Shown: positions 1 to 5,926, numbered from the stretch's first letter. The stretch: DNA of 8,832 bases from Thermoplasmata archaeon (GCA_021811505.1 JAJZOM010000232.1:1-8832), one strand, 5' to 3'. Program-made: numbers and translations. The notes: a model not told the origin generated them from the sequence alone.

Positions 1-9
1 GCAAAATAC

Positions 10-204
10 ATGGTTTCCATAGATAAATCCGGATGCATAAGTGATGCAATCTGCACGGCCATATGCAGCAACTGGTATATGAGCGCCGATGGAAAAGCTA
101 ACTACAGGAAAGAAATAATCGACGAGTCGGAATATGAAGAAAATCATGAGGCAGAGATATCATGCCCCACTTCAGTAATTAAAGTCCGGCCTGTTGCCGA
201 CTGA
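10..204 (+). CDS. Small single-cluster ferredoxin with Asp at the second ligand position
   Basis: This is a 64-residue soluble electron carrier. The N-terminal motif is C9-x2-D12-x2-C15-x3-C19, and a fourth cysteine followed by proline lies at C52-P53 near the end. This is the arrangement of monocluster [3Fe-4S]/[4Fe-4S] ferredoxins of the Pyrococcus furiosus type, where Asp replaces the second Cys (motif CIGDAIC there, CISDAIC here). The usual proline after the third cysteine is Ser here (CSN). About 60-67 residues is normal for the family. The frame stays open to base 1 (codons Ala-Lys-Tyr before the ATG). Alignment with Pyrococcus ferredoxin would allow a start just outside the window, so the N-terminus may be incomplete. 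The gene converges on glyS, and the last 26 nt overlap the glyS 3' end. The redox partner is not visible here. Confidence 0.85.
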   Translation: MVSIDKSGCISDAICTAICSNWYMSADGKANYRKEIIDESEYEENHEAEISCPTSVIKVRPVAD

Positions 205-1645
205 ACTCAATCAGCTTTTTATTTTCCAGGATGGGAACGGAAAGAAGATCGTTTACTGATATTCTTATCTGTTTCGCACTGTCACGATCCCTCACAGTGA
301 CCGATTTATCAGCGATACCATCGTGGTCGAAAGTTATACAGTATGGCGTACCGATCTCGTCCTGCCTCGCATATCTTTTACCTATTGAACCTGACTGATC
401 ATAAGTTACATAAGGATCTATCCTGCGGATTTGTTCAAAGAACTCCTTTGCCATTGTGTCGAGTCCATCTTTGTTCAGATGAGGAAAGACCGCGGCATGA
501 TAAGGCGCAATATCTCTAGGCAGTTTCAGTACCTTGAAACCTTTCTCATTTATCGTGAAGGAGTGCATCAGGACGGAAAGAAACATGCGATCGATGCCGT
601 ATGATGGTTCTATTATGGATGGAATAACTTCCCTGTCGTCTATCCTGACGGACATGGATTCGCCAGAAGCGTTTTGATGGTTTCTCAGATCATTCCTGTC
701 CGCTATGCCCACAATTTCGACCCAGTCACCGTCCAGCATTGCCTCTGCGTCCCAGGAATCGAAGGAATAGTGTGCAAGTTCATCAGTGTGCTGTTGCCTG
801 AACCTCAATTTTTCCGGGGCTACGCCTATTCTGGTAAGTATCTCAAAGGTCTTGTGTACAAAATAGGCAATTGCATTACTGCTCATTACGTGTTTTCCAA
901 GAGCAGCATGAATATTCATTTTAATTTCCGGTCCAGACCTCGGAACGAGAGTAATTTCCTGTTCGTCCTTAAATTCCTTCCAGTACTTCTTCTCCGGATC
1001 GACGAACACCTCAACCTCTCCCTGTGTAAATTCCTTTAACCTGATGAGGCTCTGTCTTGGCGATATCTCATTCCTGAACCCTTTTCCCAGCTGTGCAACA
1101 GCCATGGGAAGCCTGTTCCTGTAGAAGTTGTTAAGAAGCTTGAAGTTAACAAAAATGCCCTGTGCAGTTTCAGGTCTCAGGAAGAGATCGCCTGAACTGG
1201 ACTGCCCTGGCATTCTGAACATGAGCTTGAAGTCATAAGCTTCGGTTATCCTCTTGCCGCAAACGACGCATTTTATATTGTGATCATTTAGGAATCTTCT
1301 GGCTTCGTCGATTGTGGTCAGTGTTTCATGGAAGCCGCCTGCCTTCAACACAGTCTCAAGTTTCTGCCTGTTGTGGCAGCTCGCACATTCAGTGGCAAGA
1401 TCCGAGAATTTCTCAAGATGTCCGGATGCCCTGAAAACTGCAGTTGGAACAATCACCGGGGAATCTATTAAAATAGTGTCGTCTGAGAGATAAGCCTCTT
1501 TCCAGATCTTCACTATGTTATCCTTAAGGATAACACCAAGAGGACCATAATCGTAAAAACCCGATTCTCCGTGATATATTGAGAATGAGGGCCAGAAGAA
1601 TCCCCTTCTCTTGGCTAGTTCGATAACCTGTTCATAAACGTTCAT
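179..1645 (-). CDS. glyS: Glycyl-tRNA synthetase (class II, homodimeric type)
   Basis: This 488-residue cytosolic enzyme charges tRNA-Gly with glycine using ATP. Landmarks in order are: the N-terminal GlyRS signature with YDYGPLG at 31-37; two CxxC pairs (C87/C90 and C126/C129) that could form a zinc knuckle in the insertion; RPETAQGIFVNF at about 157-168; class II motif 2, starting FRNE at 190-193 and continuing through the RLKEF region to about 212; motif 3 EPSYGIDRMF at about 346-355; and the C-terminal anticodon-binding domain from about residue 376, with GSIGKRYARQDE at 419-430. It is close in length to bacterial alpha2 enzymes (about 500) and shorter than many archaeal/eukaryotic versions, but no core motif is missing. 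The start ATG overlaps the stop of the upstream CBS gene (ATGA), and no Shine-Dalgarno precedes it, which suggests translation by re-initiation. The 3' end overlaps the convergent ferredoxin gene. Confidence 0.97.
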   Translation of the reverse strand: MNVYEQVIELAKRRGFFWPSFSIYHGESGFYDYGPLGVILKDNIVKIWKEAYLSDDTILIDSPVIVPTAVFRASGHLEKFSDLATECASCHNRQKLETVLKAGGFHETLTTIDEARRFLNDHNIKCVVCGKRITEAYDFKLMFRMPGQSSSGDLFLRPETAQGIFVNFKLLNNFYRNRLPMAVAQLGKGFRNEISPRQSLIRLKEFTQGEVEVFVDPEKKYWKEFKDEQEITLVPRSGPEIKMNIHAALGKHVMSSNAIAYFVHKTFEILTRIGVAPEKLRFRQQHTDELAHYSFDSWDAEAMLDGDWVEIVGIADRNDLRNHQNASGESMSVRIDDREVIPSIIEPSYGIDRMFLSVLMHSFTINEKGFKVLKLPRDIAPYHAAVFPHLNKDGLDTMAKEFFEQIRRIDPYVTYDQSGSIGKRYARQDEIGTPYCITFDHDGIADKSVTVRDRDSAKQIRISVNDLLSVPILENKKLIEFSRQQAGL

Positions 1646-2484
1646 AGAAACACGCTGAGAATCTGTATATCGTACAGCATTCCGGCCAGGTGGCCGACGC
1701 CCTGTAATATCGGCAGCTGATTGTAGTTTCCTGTCTCCATCTTCTTCACAGCAGTCTCAAGTGTATCGATAGTATTGGTATTGACGGGATGTACTATCAT
1801 TGCCTCCCTGACAGGGATGTCTGGAAGATGAAGATTGCTCTTTTCAATGAGGTATGTCACAACGTTTCTGATGCCGTCCCATGACCATGGGTCCTCATCA
1901 TCTGCCATGCCAACCTCTGAAAATTCAAAGTTGGATTTCTTGTCCACCTTGTCAAAAATGTCCCTGTCGGTTATCAGTCCCATCAAATCCCCTTCGGTGT
2001 TGATGACTGGACATGCGTAGACCTTTGAGAGCCTCATTATGAAAGATACAACATTCAATGGTGTGTTTTCCCATACAGGTACGGCGATGGTATTGAGTAT
2101 CTCTTTGACTTTTCTGTTCCCATATCTTTCCCTGACCTCGGGAAGGAAGTTCTGTGGCGTCAGGATGCCTACTATCTTTTCCTGGCTATCCACCACGATG
2201 ATGTGACGTCTGTTCTGGGAAATCATTTCTCTCGCAGCTTCCTCTATGCTGCTTTCGGGTGTTACTGGCCTTGCTTTCCTCATGGCCATAGCAGTCTGGG
2301 TCTCATTCGGGTTCTCGAATATGTCTCTCCTGCTGATGATTCCAGCATACTTTCCGGAATTGTCAGAAAGCGGTAACCCCGTTATTTTGTTTTTTATCAG
2401 GATTTTTATGATTTCTCCGACAGTGCTGGGGACCTTGTAACTGATGGGGTCCTTAGTCATTATATCCGCAACGGTTTTAGACAT
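1642..2484 (-). CDS. Four-CBS-domain protein (two Bateman modules), coupled to glyS
   Basis: The protein has 280 residues and consists almost entirely of four CBS domains: about 5-57 (starts VADIMTKDPISY, ends ISRRDIF), 66-115 (ends VGILTPQNFL), 126-180 (ends GLITDRDIF) and 223-280. An acidic, Trp-containing linker (DDEDPWSW) lies at about 195-202 between CBS3 and CBS4. Pairs of CBS domains bind adenosine ligands (AMP, ATP, SAM) in other proteins and usually regulate an attached or partner protein. No catalytic domain is visible, so it is probably a stand-alone sensor. The frame is open to 2538, but I chose the ATG at 2484: a TTTAATATA box sits about 25 nt upstream (leaderless promoter), and the first CBS domain begins immediately after this Met. 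The gene ends in a 4-nt ATGA overlap with glyS, so both are made from one mRNA. The ligand and target are unknown. Confidence 0.92.
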   Translation of the reverse strand: MSKTVADIMTKDPISYKVPSTVGEIIKILIKNKITGLPLSDNSGKYAGIISRRDIFENPNETQTAMAMRKARPVTPESSIEEAAREMISQNRRHIIVVDSQEKIVGILTPQNFLPEVRERYGNRKVKEILNTIAVPVWENTPLNVVSFIMRLSKVYACPVINTEGDLMGLITDRDIFDKVDKKSNFEFSEVGMADDEDPWSWDGIRNVVTYLIEKSNLHLPDIPVREAMIVHPVNTNTIDTLETAVKKMETGNYNQLPILQGVGHLAGMLYDIQILSVFL

Positions 2485-2504
2485 ATCAAGAGAATAACGG
2501 TGTT

Positions 2505-2513
2505 CTATATTAA
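2505..2513 (-). promoter_or_regulatory. TATA box of the CBS-glyS operon
   Basis: The minus strand reads TTTAATATA. Its centre is about 25 nt upstream of the ATG at 2484, the archaeal spacing from TATA box to transcription start. The mRNA would begin at or next to the start codon (leaderless). No Shine-Dalgarno is present. This box lies inside the longer possible reading frame, which argues against a start at 2538. Confidence 0.6.
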
Positions 2514-2645
2514 ATAATATTGAATTTGATCTACACACACAGAATGTTAAGTGTGCATGGTGAAAGCACGTAGCGTACTTTTATGCCTTTGTAACAGAAT
2601 TTCACGATCCCGTTGCAAAGAAGTTTCAGTCATTTATTGGGGAGA

Positions 2646-2660
2646 GGGGTTGACCCCCCC
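2646..2660. other. G/C-tract hairpin downstream of the CopD-like gene
   Basis: GGGG (2646-2649), loop TTGA, then a run of seven C (2654-2660) just beyond the stop of the 2683-3168 gene. On the minus transcript it can fold as GGGG-TCAA-CCCC. No T-run follows on the minus strand, so it is not a classical terminator. A 3'-end-forming or stabilising hairpin is possible. The rest of the 2485-2682 spacer shows only a 9-bp stem at 2587-2595/2612-2620 with one G-U pair. Confidence 0.25.
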
Positions 2661-2682
2661 ATCTTTTGATTGAATACTCCTG

Positions 2683-3168
2683 TCAATAAAACGGAAGAGC
2701 AAAAGCAATTGCAGCTATGACAAGAATCAGACCCAGGGTGATAAAAGAGGCAATGTGTGTTCTTTTTCTGATGATCTTCACCTGATCAAGTTTATCCTCG
2801 GCAACAAGTCGCATGATCAATTTGCCATGATAAAGGTTATTTGCATACATAAGCGCCAGCATAATCACCACCAGAATGCTTTTTGCCAATAGCAACTGTC
2901 CGCCAGGAGTAGTTGTCAGATCTGAAAAATTTGGGACATATTTTAATCCCAGGTACACCCCTGTTATGATTAATATTATTACAGAAAGGTCTGTTAATCT
3001 CCCGAATAGCCTGCCGATCATTCCGACTATTCTTGTCCTTTCTTTCTCATCGCCGGTAATCTTATAGGAAACAGGCCAGACTACTATCCAGATAAAAAAT
3101 GAACCCCCTATGAAAAATACAGCAGTAAGGGCATGAATCCACAGTACGATGAGGAAAAGCCAACTCAT
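2683..3168 (-). CDS. Four-helix integral membrane protein, CopD-like
   Basis: The protein has 161 residues with four predicted membrane helices, at about 2-30, 61-78, 92-110 and 137-157. The first helix carries WIHALTAVFFIGG, the W-x-H-x-L-x(4)-x-G-G style signature of CopD and related cytochrome-b561-like membrane families (copper resistance D, DUF2269-like). Histidines at 12, 114 and 138 could ligate heme or metal, but this is inference from the family type. A Gly-Arg-Leu-rich cytosolic loop (about 48-58) precedes helix 2. Copper handling is one possible role; a small heme-binding redox protein is another. The frame can begin at a TTG at 3174, but I chose the ATG two codons later, which has an A/T-rich TATA-like element about 26 nt upstream. 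It lies on the same strand as the CBS-glyS unit but is separated from it by 198 nt and a separate promoter. Confidence 0.85.
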   Translation of the reverse strand: MSWLFLIVLWIHALTAVFFIGGSFFIWIVVWPVSYKITGDEKERTRIVGMIGRLFGRLTDLSVIILIITGVYLGLKYVPNFSDLTTTPGGQLLLAKSILVVIMLALMYANNLYHGKLIMRLVAEDKLDQVKIIRKRTHIASFITLGLILVIAAIAFALPFY

Positions 3169-3190
3169 AGCCAAATATAAGAAAGGTGGG

Positions 3191-3200
3191 ATTTAATTTT
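3191..3200 (-). promoter_or_regulatory. Probable TATA element of the CopD-like gene
   Basis: The minus strand reads AAAATTAAAT, centred about 27 nt before the ATG at 3168. This fits a leaderless transcript and favours the ATG over the TTG at 3174. The sequence is less canonical than the boxes before the CBS and nucleotidyltransferase genes. Confidence 0.4.
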
Positions 3201-3232
3201 TCGGTATAATGACGTTTTCAGAAAATAGTTAA

Positions 3233-3364
3233 TTATTCTCCATTTTCCATAACAGCACCGAAATCATGAAGTAAACTTATGCCTACCATGATATGCCATT
3301 GAGAAAGACTCCATACACTGAATTCTGGGAAGTCTATGCCATAATTACAAAGAACGGGTAGCAT
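3233..3364 (-). other. Doubtful 43-codon ORF in the divergent spacer
   Basis: The spacer 3169-3460 contains one minus-strand ORF that reads like protein: 43 codons from an ATG at 3364, within a frame open for about 73 codons. It ends in HDFGAVMENGE. A/T-rich GGATAAAAAT about 30 nt upstream could be a TATA element. The segment MVGISLLHDFGAV faintly recalls the C-terminal part of retropepsin-like (clan AA) proteases, but it lacks the catalytic DTG region, so at best this is a remnant or a small orphan gene. On the plus strand a 22-codon ORF at 3293-3361 overlaps it, which shows that short open frames arise easily here. I see nothing else in this spacer except the flanking promoters. Confidence 0.2.
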
Positions 3365-3422
3365 AATATAAAATGAAGCGTATGAAATGATTTTTATCCA
3401 CAATTCCGCAAATAGAAAAGAG

Positions 3423-3429
3423 TATATAT
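3423..3429 (+). promoter_or_regulatory. Probable TATA box of the UPF0173 hydrolase gene
   Basis: TATATAT is centred 35 nt before the ATG at 3461, predicting a transcription start near 3452 and a leader of about 9 nt with no Shine-Dalgarno. Its position makes the in-frame TTG at 3434 unlikely as the start codon. Confidence 0.4.
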
Positions 3430-3460
3430 CAATTTGAAAATTTGTTATCTGGTTTTATAC

Positions 3461-4123
3461 ATGGTAACACTAAAATGGTTGGGACACGCGGCATGGCTGG
3501 TAAGCTTCAGTAAGACGAAAATAATTATTGATCCTTTTTTGACCCATAACCCGAAGGCAGCGATGAAGGAATCCGAAATAAATGGCGTTCAGTACATACT
3601 TGTAACTCACACTCATTCTGATCATCTCGGAGATGCATATTCTATATCAAAGCGAACCGGAGCAAAAATTGTTGGAATGTTCGAGCTGTCAATGGAAGCT
3701 GGAAATGCAGGATTGAAAGAAGATCACTTCATCGGAATGAACAAGGGGAGCCAGACAAAACTGGGAGACCTTGACATAGGACTGACTGAGGCCGTGCACA
3801 GTGGGAACGAAAGTGGTGTCATTGTTACAGGAGATGGAAAGACAATCTATCATGCCGGTGACACAGCACTATTCGGAGACATGAAACTCATAGGGGAACT
3901 TTACAAACCTGACGTCGCGCTCCTGCCAATCGGTGGATTCTACACAATGGGACCGAAGGAAGCTGCTGTTGCAGCCAGGATGATTGGTGCAAAATACACG
4001 ATCCCGATGCACTTCAGTACTTTCCCACCCATAGAACAGGATCCGGAAAACTTCAGAAAGATGGTTACAGCAGGTTCAAACGTCAAGGTGCTTAAGCCCG
4101 GCGAAGAATTCGTGATCCCATAG
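3461..4123 (+). CDS. UPF0173 metal-dependent hydrolase (metallo-beta-lactamase fold)
   Basis: The protein has 220 residues, the normal size for UPF0173/COG2220 proteins, which are soluble metallo-beta-lactamase-fold hydrolases of unknown substrate. It begins with the family start KWLGHAAWLV (5-14) and IIIDPFLTHNP (21-31). The metal site is visible as THTHSDH (H50, H52, D54, H55), H113, D134 in HAGDT, and H184 in PMHFSTFP. The set is complete, so a two-metal active site is expected. The start is the ATG at 3461, because the family begins right at the beta-strand containing KWLGHA. It stands alone on + and is divergent from the CopD-like gene. The substrate cannot be deduced; related folds include RNases, lactonases and phosphodiesterases. 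Confidence 0.95.
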   Translation: MVTLKWLGHAAWLVSFSKTKIIIDPFLTHNPKAAMKESEINGVQYILVTHTHSDHLGDAYSISKRTGAKIVGMFELSMEAGNAGLKEDHFIGMNKGSQTKLGDLDIGLTEAVHSGNESGVIVTGDGKTIYHAGDTALFGDMKLIGELYKPDVALLPIGGFYTMGPKEAAVAARMIGAKYTIPMHFSTFPPIEQDPENFRKMVTAGSNVKVLKPGEEFVIP

Positions 4124-4143
4124 AAACGGAGAAAGACAGGTAA

Positions 4144-4405
4144 TCACACCGATTTCTTCTCCGACATCATCTCCACCCTGTTGTCCGGAAACTCCTGCTT
4201 CATAGATCATTTGTCCATTCATTCAGGTGGTCTTTCATTATCTTATCCAACTCTTTTTTTGGATCTTATCAGGCTTCAATTCTCCAATGCCCGCTGGTAT
4301 TGAATTTCTCACGTTTCCTCCCTTATTAGAAATTCCGCAATTAATCTCCTACCTGAAGATCGTAGTATTCCTGGTCAAACGCTCGCAATCCCTGGGATCG
4401 ACAAA
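4144..4405 (-). pseudogene. Probable decayed TnpB-type transposase C-terminus
   Basis: The 336-nt spacer 4124-4459 holds no intact gene, but minus-strand frames give consecutive protein-like pieces broken by a stop and frameshifts. They are: FVDPRDCERLTRNTTIFR (4405-4352), a TAG, then a piece with NCGISNKGG and IPAGIGELKPDKI (4348-4250), a frame change at an A7 run (4260-4254), DKIMKDHLNEWTNDL, and finally MKQEFPDNRVEMMSEKKSV ending at 4144. The order (V-D-P-R, L-x-R-x-x-x-I-F, a CG, an asparagine-rich stretch, a P-A-G-x-G-E-x-K-P-like tail, MKQE) is reminiscent of the zinc-finger and C-terminal region of TnpB proteins of IS200/IS605-like elements. The usual CxxC of the first knuckle is not preserved. 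The identification rests on memory of the family and is uncertain. The N-terminal part is absent, cut off by the nucleotidyltransferase promoter. Confidence 0.38.
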
Positions 4406-4428
4406 TCAATGAGTTACGCCAAGAGAGA

Positions 4429-4437
4429 TTTAATATT
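4429..4437 (+). promoter_or_regulatory. TATA box of the nucleotidyltransferase gene
   Basis: TTTAATATT is centred about 27 nt before the ATG at 4460. It shares the core TTTAATAT with the CBS operon box, at nearly the same distance (31 versus 29 nt from the first T to the ATG). This predicts a leaderless transcript and rules out the upstream ATG at 4409, which would precede the promoter. Confidence 0.65.
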
Positions 4438-4459
4438 AATCTGTCTTAATCCCGTCCTG

Positions 4460-5398
4460 ATGATTGGAGCGATTCTCGCAGGCGGATATGGAAAACGTTT
4501 GAAACCAATTACAGACGAAATTCCAAAGGCTCTTGTACAGATTAGGGAAAACTATACAATTATGGACAGGCAGATATTCGATTTTGCGAATATGGGCGTA
4601 AAAGACATTTACATTCTCTCTGGATACCTAGGGGAAAAGATAGAAGAGAGATACGGTGATGAACACAGCGGAATGAGATTCCATTATCTCAGGGAACAGA
4701 AACCGCTGGGAACGCTTTTCTCTTTGAGAAATCTTCTCAATGAGAAGGCAGACGACGACATAATACTCAGGAATGGCGACACTGTTACTGATCTCAACTT
4801 CAACAGATTCATAAAATTCGCACAGCAATCCAGTTACGGGATAGTGATGTTTGTCACCAGGATGAAGAGCCCGTTCGGAATAGTGGATATGCTCGGCGAT
4901 CAGATCACACAGTTCAAAGAAAAACCGTTCCTCAACTACTTCATCAACGCCGGAATTTACTACCTGAAAAAGGAAACGTTCAATTTATTCTTTGAGGAAT
5001 ACATCGACAAGGAAATTGAGACCACAATTTTCCCCAAACTTGCCAACCAGAAACTTGCCGGAGCCTACACCGAGGAAACCATGTGGCTAGGGATAGACAG
5101 TGAGAAAGACCTCGAGCAGATCAGGCGAGAGTATTCCAACAGGACAGACTACGTCTGGGGTTACAAGAAGGCACTTTATTGGGAAAATGGCAAAGGAATA
5201 GATGAGTACTTTGTCAAGGGAGATGAAAAGTTTCCCATGGAACTTGGAGAAAGCGGCATAATCAGGATAATGAACGGAAGTGGCGTTTACAGCGATGGAG
5301 GAATGCATAAATTCTCGTCCCACGACGTGATCCATCTTAGTGGAAAGATCTCCATGGAACCCCTCGAGAATACGAGGTTTGAAGTTATATCGATTTGA
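4460..5398 (+). CDS. Sugar-nucleotide nucleotidyltransferase with a cupin-like C-terminal extension
   Basis: The protein has 312 residues. Residues 1-225 form a nucleotidyl transferase domain (NTP_transferase family), which makes NDP-sugars from sugar-1-phosphate and NTP. Visible motifs are ILAGGYGKRLKPITDEIPKA (5-24, nucleotide binding, with R13 and K23), GTLFSLR (84-90), NGDTVTD (105-111, D107 a likely metal/base ligand), INAGIYYL (162-169) and WLGIDSEKDLE (209-219). The base and sugar specificity (GDP-mannose, dTDP- or UDP-glucose type) cannot be decided. From about 229 the usual left-handed beta-helix is absent. Instead about 80 residues, with FPMELGESGIIRIMNGSGVY and the ending LENTRFEVISI, resemble a small cupin such as follows the transferase domain in mannose-1-phosphate guanylyltransferase/isomerases. 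The start at 4460 is set by the TATA box and by the domain beginning MIGAILAGG. A role in glycan or cell-surface sugar synthesis is likely. Confidence 0.92.
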   Translation: MIGAILAGGYGKRLKPITDEIPKALVQIRENYTIMDRQIFDFANMGVKDIYILSGYLGEKIEERYGDEHSGMRFHYLREQKPLGTLFSLRNLLNEKADDDIILRNGDTVTDLNFNRFIKFAQQSSYGIVMFVTRMKSPFGIVDMLGDQITQFKEKPFLNYFINAGIYYLKKETFNLFFEEYIDKEIETTIFPKLANQKLAGAYTEETMWLGIDSEKDLEQIRREYSNRTDYVWGYKKALYWENGKGIDEYFVKGDEKFPMELGESGIIRIMNGSGVYSDGGMHKFSSHDVIHLSGKISMEPLENTRFEVISI

Positions 5399-5473
5399 TT
5401 ACGAATTTGGCAATTTAATTTACAAAGCAGGGGGAATAATGGTTTAAAAATCCGTATTTTCCTCATATTTCCG

Positions 5474-5517
5474 GATATTCGAATTTCGAAATAGCATCAG
5501 ATATCGAATACGAAAGC
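5474..5517. repeat. Imperfect direct repeat of a palindromic unit upstream of a promoter (possible operator)
   Basis: Two related units, 5474-5495 and 5500-5517, both follow the pattern GATAT-CGAAT-CGAAA-GC, with small insertions in the first; their starts are 26 nt apart. The first unit contains two overlapping perfect palindromes, ATTCGAAT (5477-5484) and ATTTCGAAAT (5483-5492). The second unit abuts the TATA-like box at 5518-5525. The position suggests binding of a transcription factor or a BRE-linked control element for the 5552 gene. The rest of the 5399-5551 spacer shows nothing else I can name. Confidence 0.4.
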
Positions 5518-5525
5518 TTAATATC
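5518..5525 (+). promoter_or_regulatory. Probable TATA box of the small acidic-tailed protein gene
   Basis: TTAATATC is centred about 30 nt before the ATG at 5552, which implies a leader of only a few nucleotides and no Shine-Dalgarno. It favours the ATG at 5552 over the in-frame ATG at 5561. Confidence 0.45.
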
Positions 5526-5551
5526 CAAAAGGCAATGAATAGCAGGTTCTA

Positions 5552-5911
5552 ATGGCCGTAATGACTAGGGGAGTTCTGATCAAGGCTCTCGAGAAGACTT
5601 ATGGACGGAAAGGCATGGACAAAGGAGACGTTGAGGAGTTATCCGATTTCGTACTCTCATTCTTCGGCTACGATGACTACGTACTTGACAACGTTCTTTC
5701 CGCGCCCGAAAGGGATGTATTTTATAATCTTGAAGAGTACGGATTTCTGGAAACACACAGGGAAGAGGTAAACATCATAAAGGGCAGATCGTGGCGAATC
5801 AACCAGTGGGTGTTCAAGAAGGATAATATCCGCAAGGTGGCAGAAACAGAGGAAGAAGAGGAGCCTGAGATCAATATATATGATGAAATATTCAAGGAAC
5901 TCGAGAGTTAG
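5552..5911 (+). CDS. Uncharacterised small archaeal protein with acidic tail (possibly DUF6015-like)
   Basis: The protein has 119 residues and no membrane segment or signal peptide. Residues 5-66 look mostly helical (LIKALEKTYGRK; VEELSDFVLSFFGY; ERDVFYNLEEYGFL). Residues 66-90 (ETHREEVNIIKGRSWRINQW) read as a beta-hairpin, so the order helix-helix-helix-wing would suit a winged-helix-like fold. The C-terminal 22 residues are strongly acidic (EEEEEPE followed by DEIFKELES). It recalls a family restricted to Thermoplasmata and related archaea that I remember as DUF6015, but I cannot verify this. The function is unknown; DNA or protein binding is a guess. Codon use looks like its neighbours. 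It is transcribed alone: its own promoter lies after a 153-nt spacer with palindromic repeats, and a T7 run follows 15 nt after the stop. Confidence 0.85.
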   Translation: MAVMTRGVLIKALEKTYGRKGMDKGDVEELSDFVLSFFGYDDYVLDNVLSAPERDVFYNLEEYGFLETHREEVNIIKGRSWRINQWVFKKDNIRKVAETEEEEEPEINIYDEIFKELES

Positions 5912-5926
5912 GCTGCTAATTACCAA

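Noticed and set aside
674..1039. 121-codon plus-strand ORF inside glyS
   Set aside because: Antisense shadow of a conserved synthetase core; no promoter and no domain.
2587..2620. 9-bp inverted repeat (one G-U pair) with a 16-nt loop, considered as a small RNA
   Set aside because: No convincing promoter or terminator on either strand and no match to C/D box, tRNA or other RNA families I can recognise.
2654..2660. C7 homopolymer, considered as a sequencing error causing a frameshift
   Set aside because: It lies outside any coding region and the flanking genes are complete, so nothing indicates an error.
3293..3361. 22-codon plus-strand ORF in the divergent spacer
   Set aside because: Too short, overlaps another open frame on the opposite strand, and has no promoter or recognisable domain.
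4227..4412. 61-codon plus-strand ORF in the 4124-4459 spacer
   Set aside because: Hydrophobic translation created by T-rich sequence opposite the TnpB-like minus-strand fragments; no start signals.
5087..5335. 82-codon minus-strand ORF inside the nucleotidyltransferase gene
   Set aside because: Antisense to a gene with clear catalytic motifs; no TATA box or Shine-Dalgarno and no recognisable domain.
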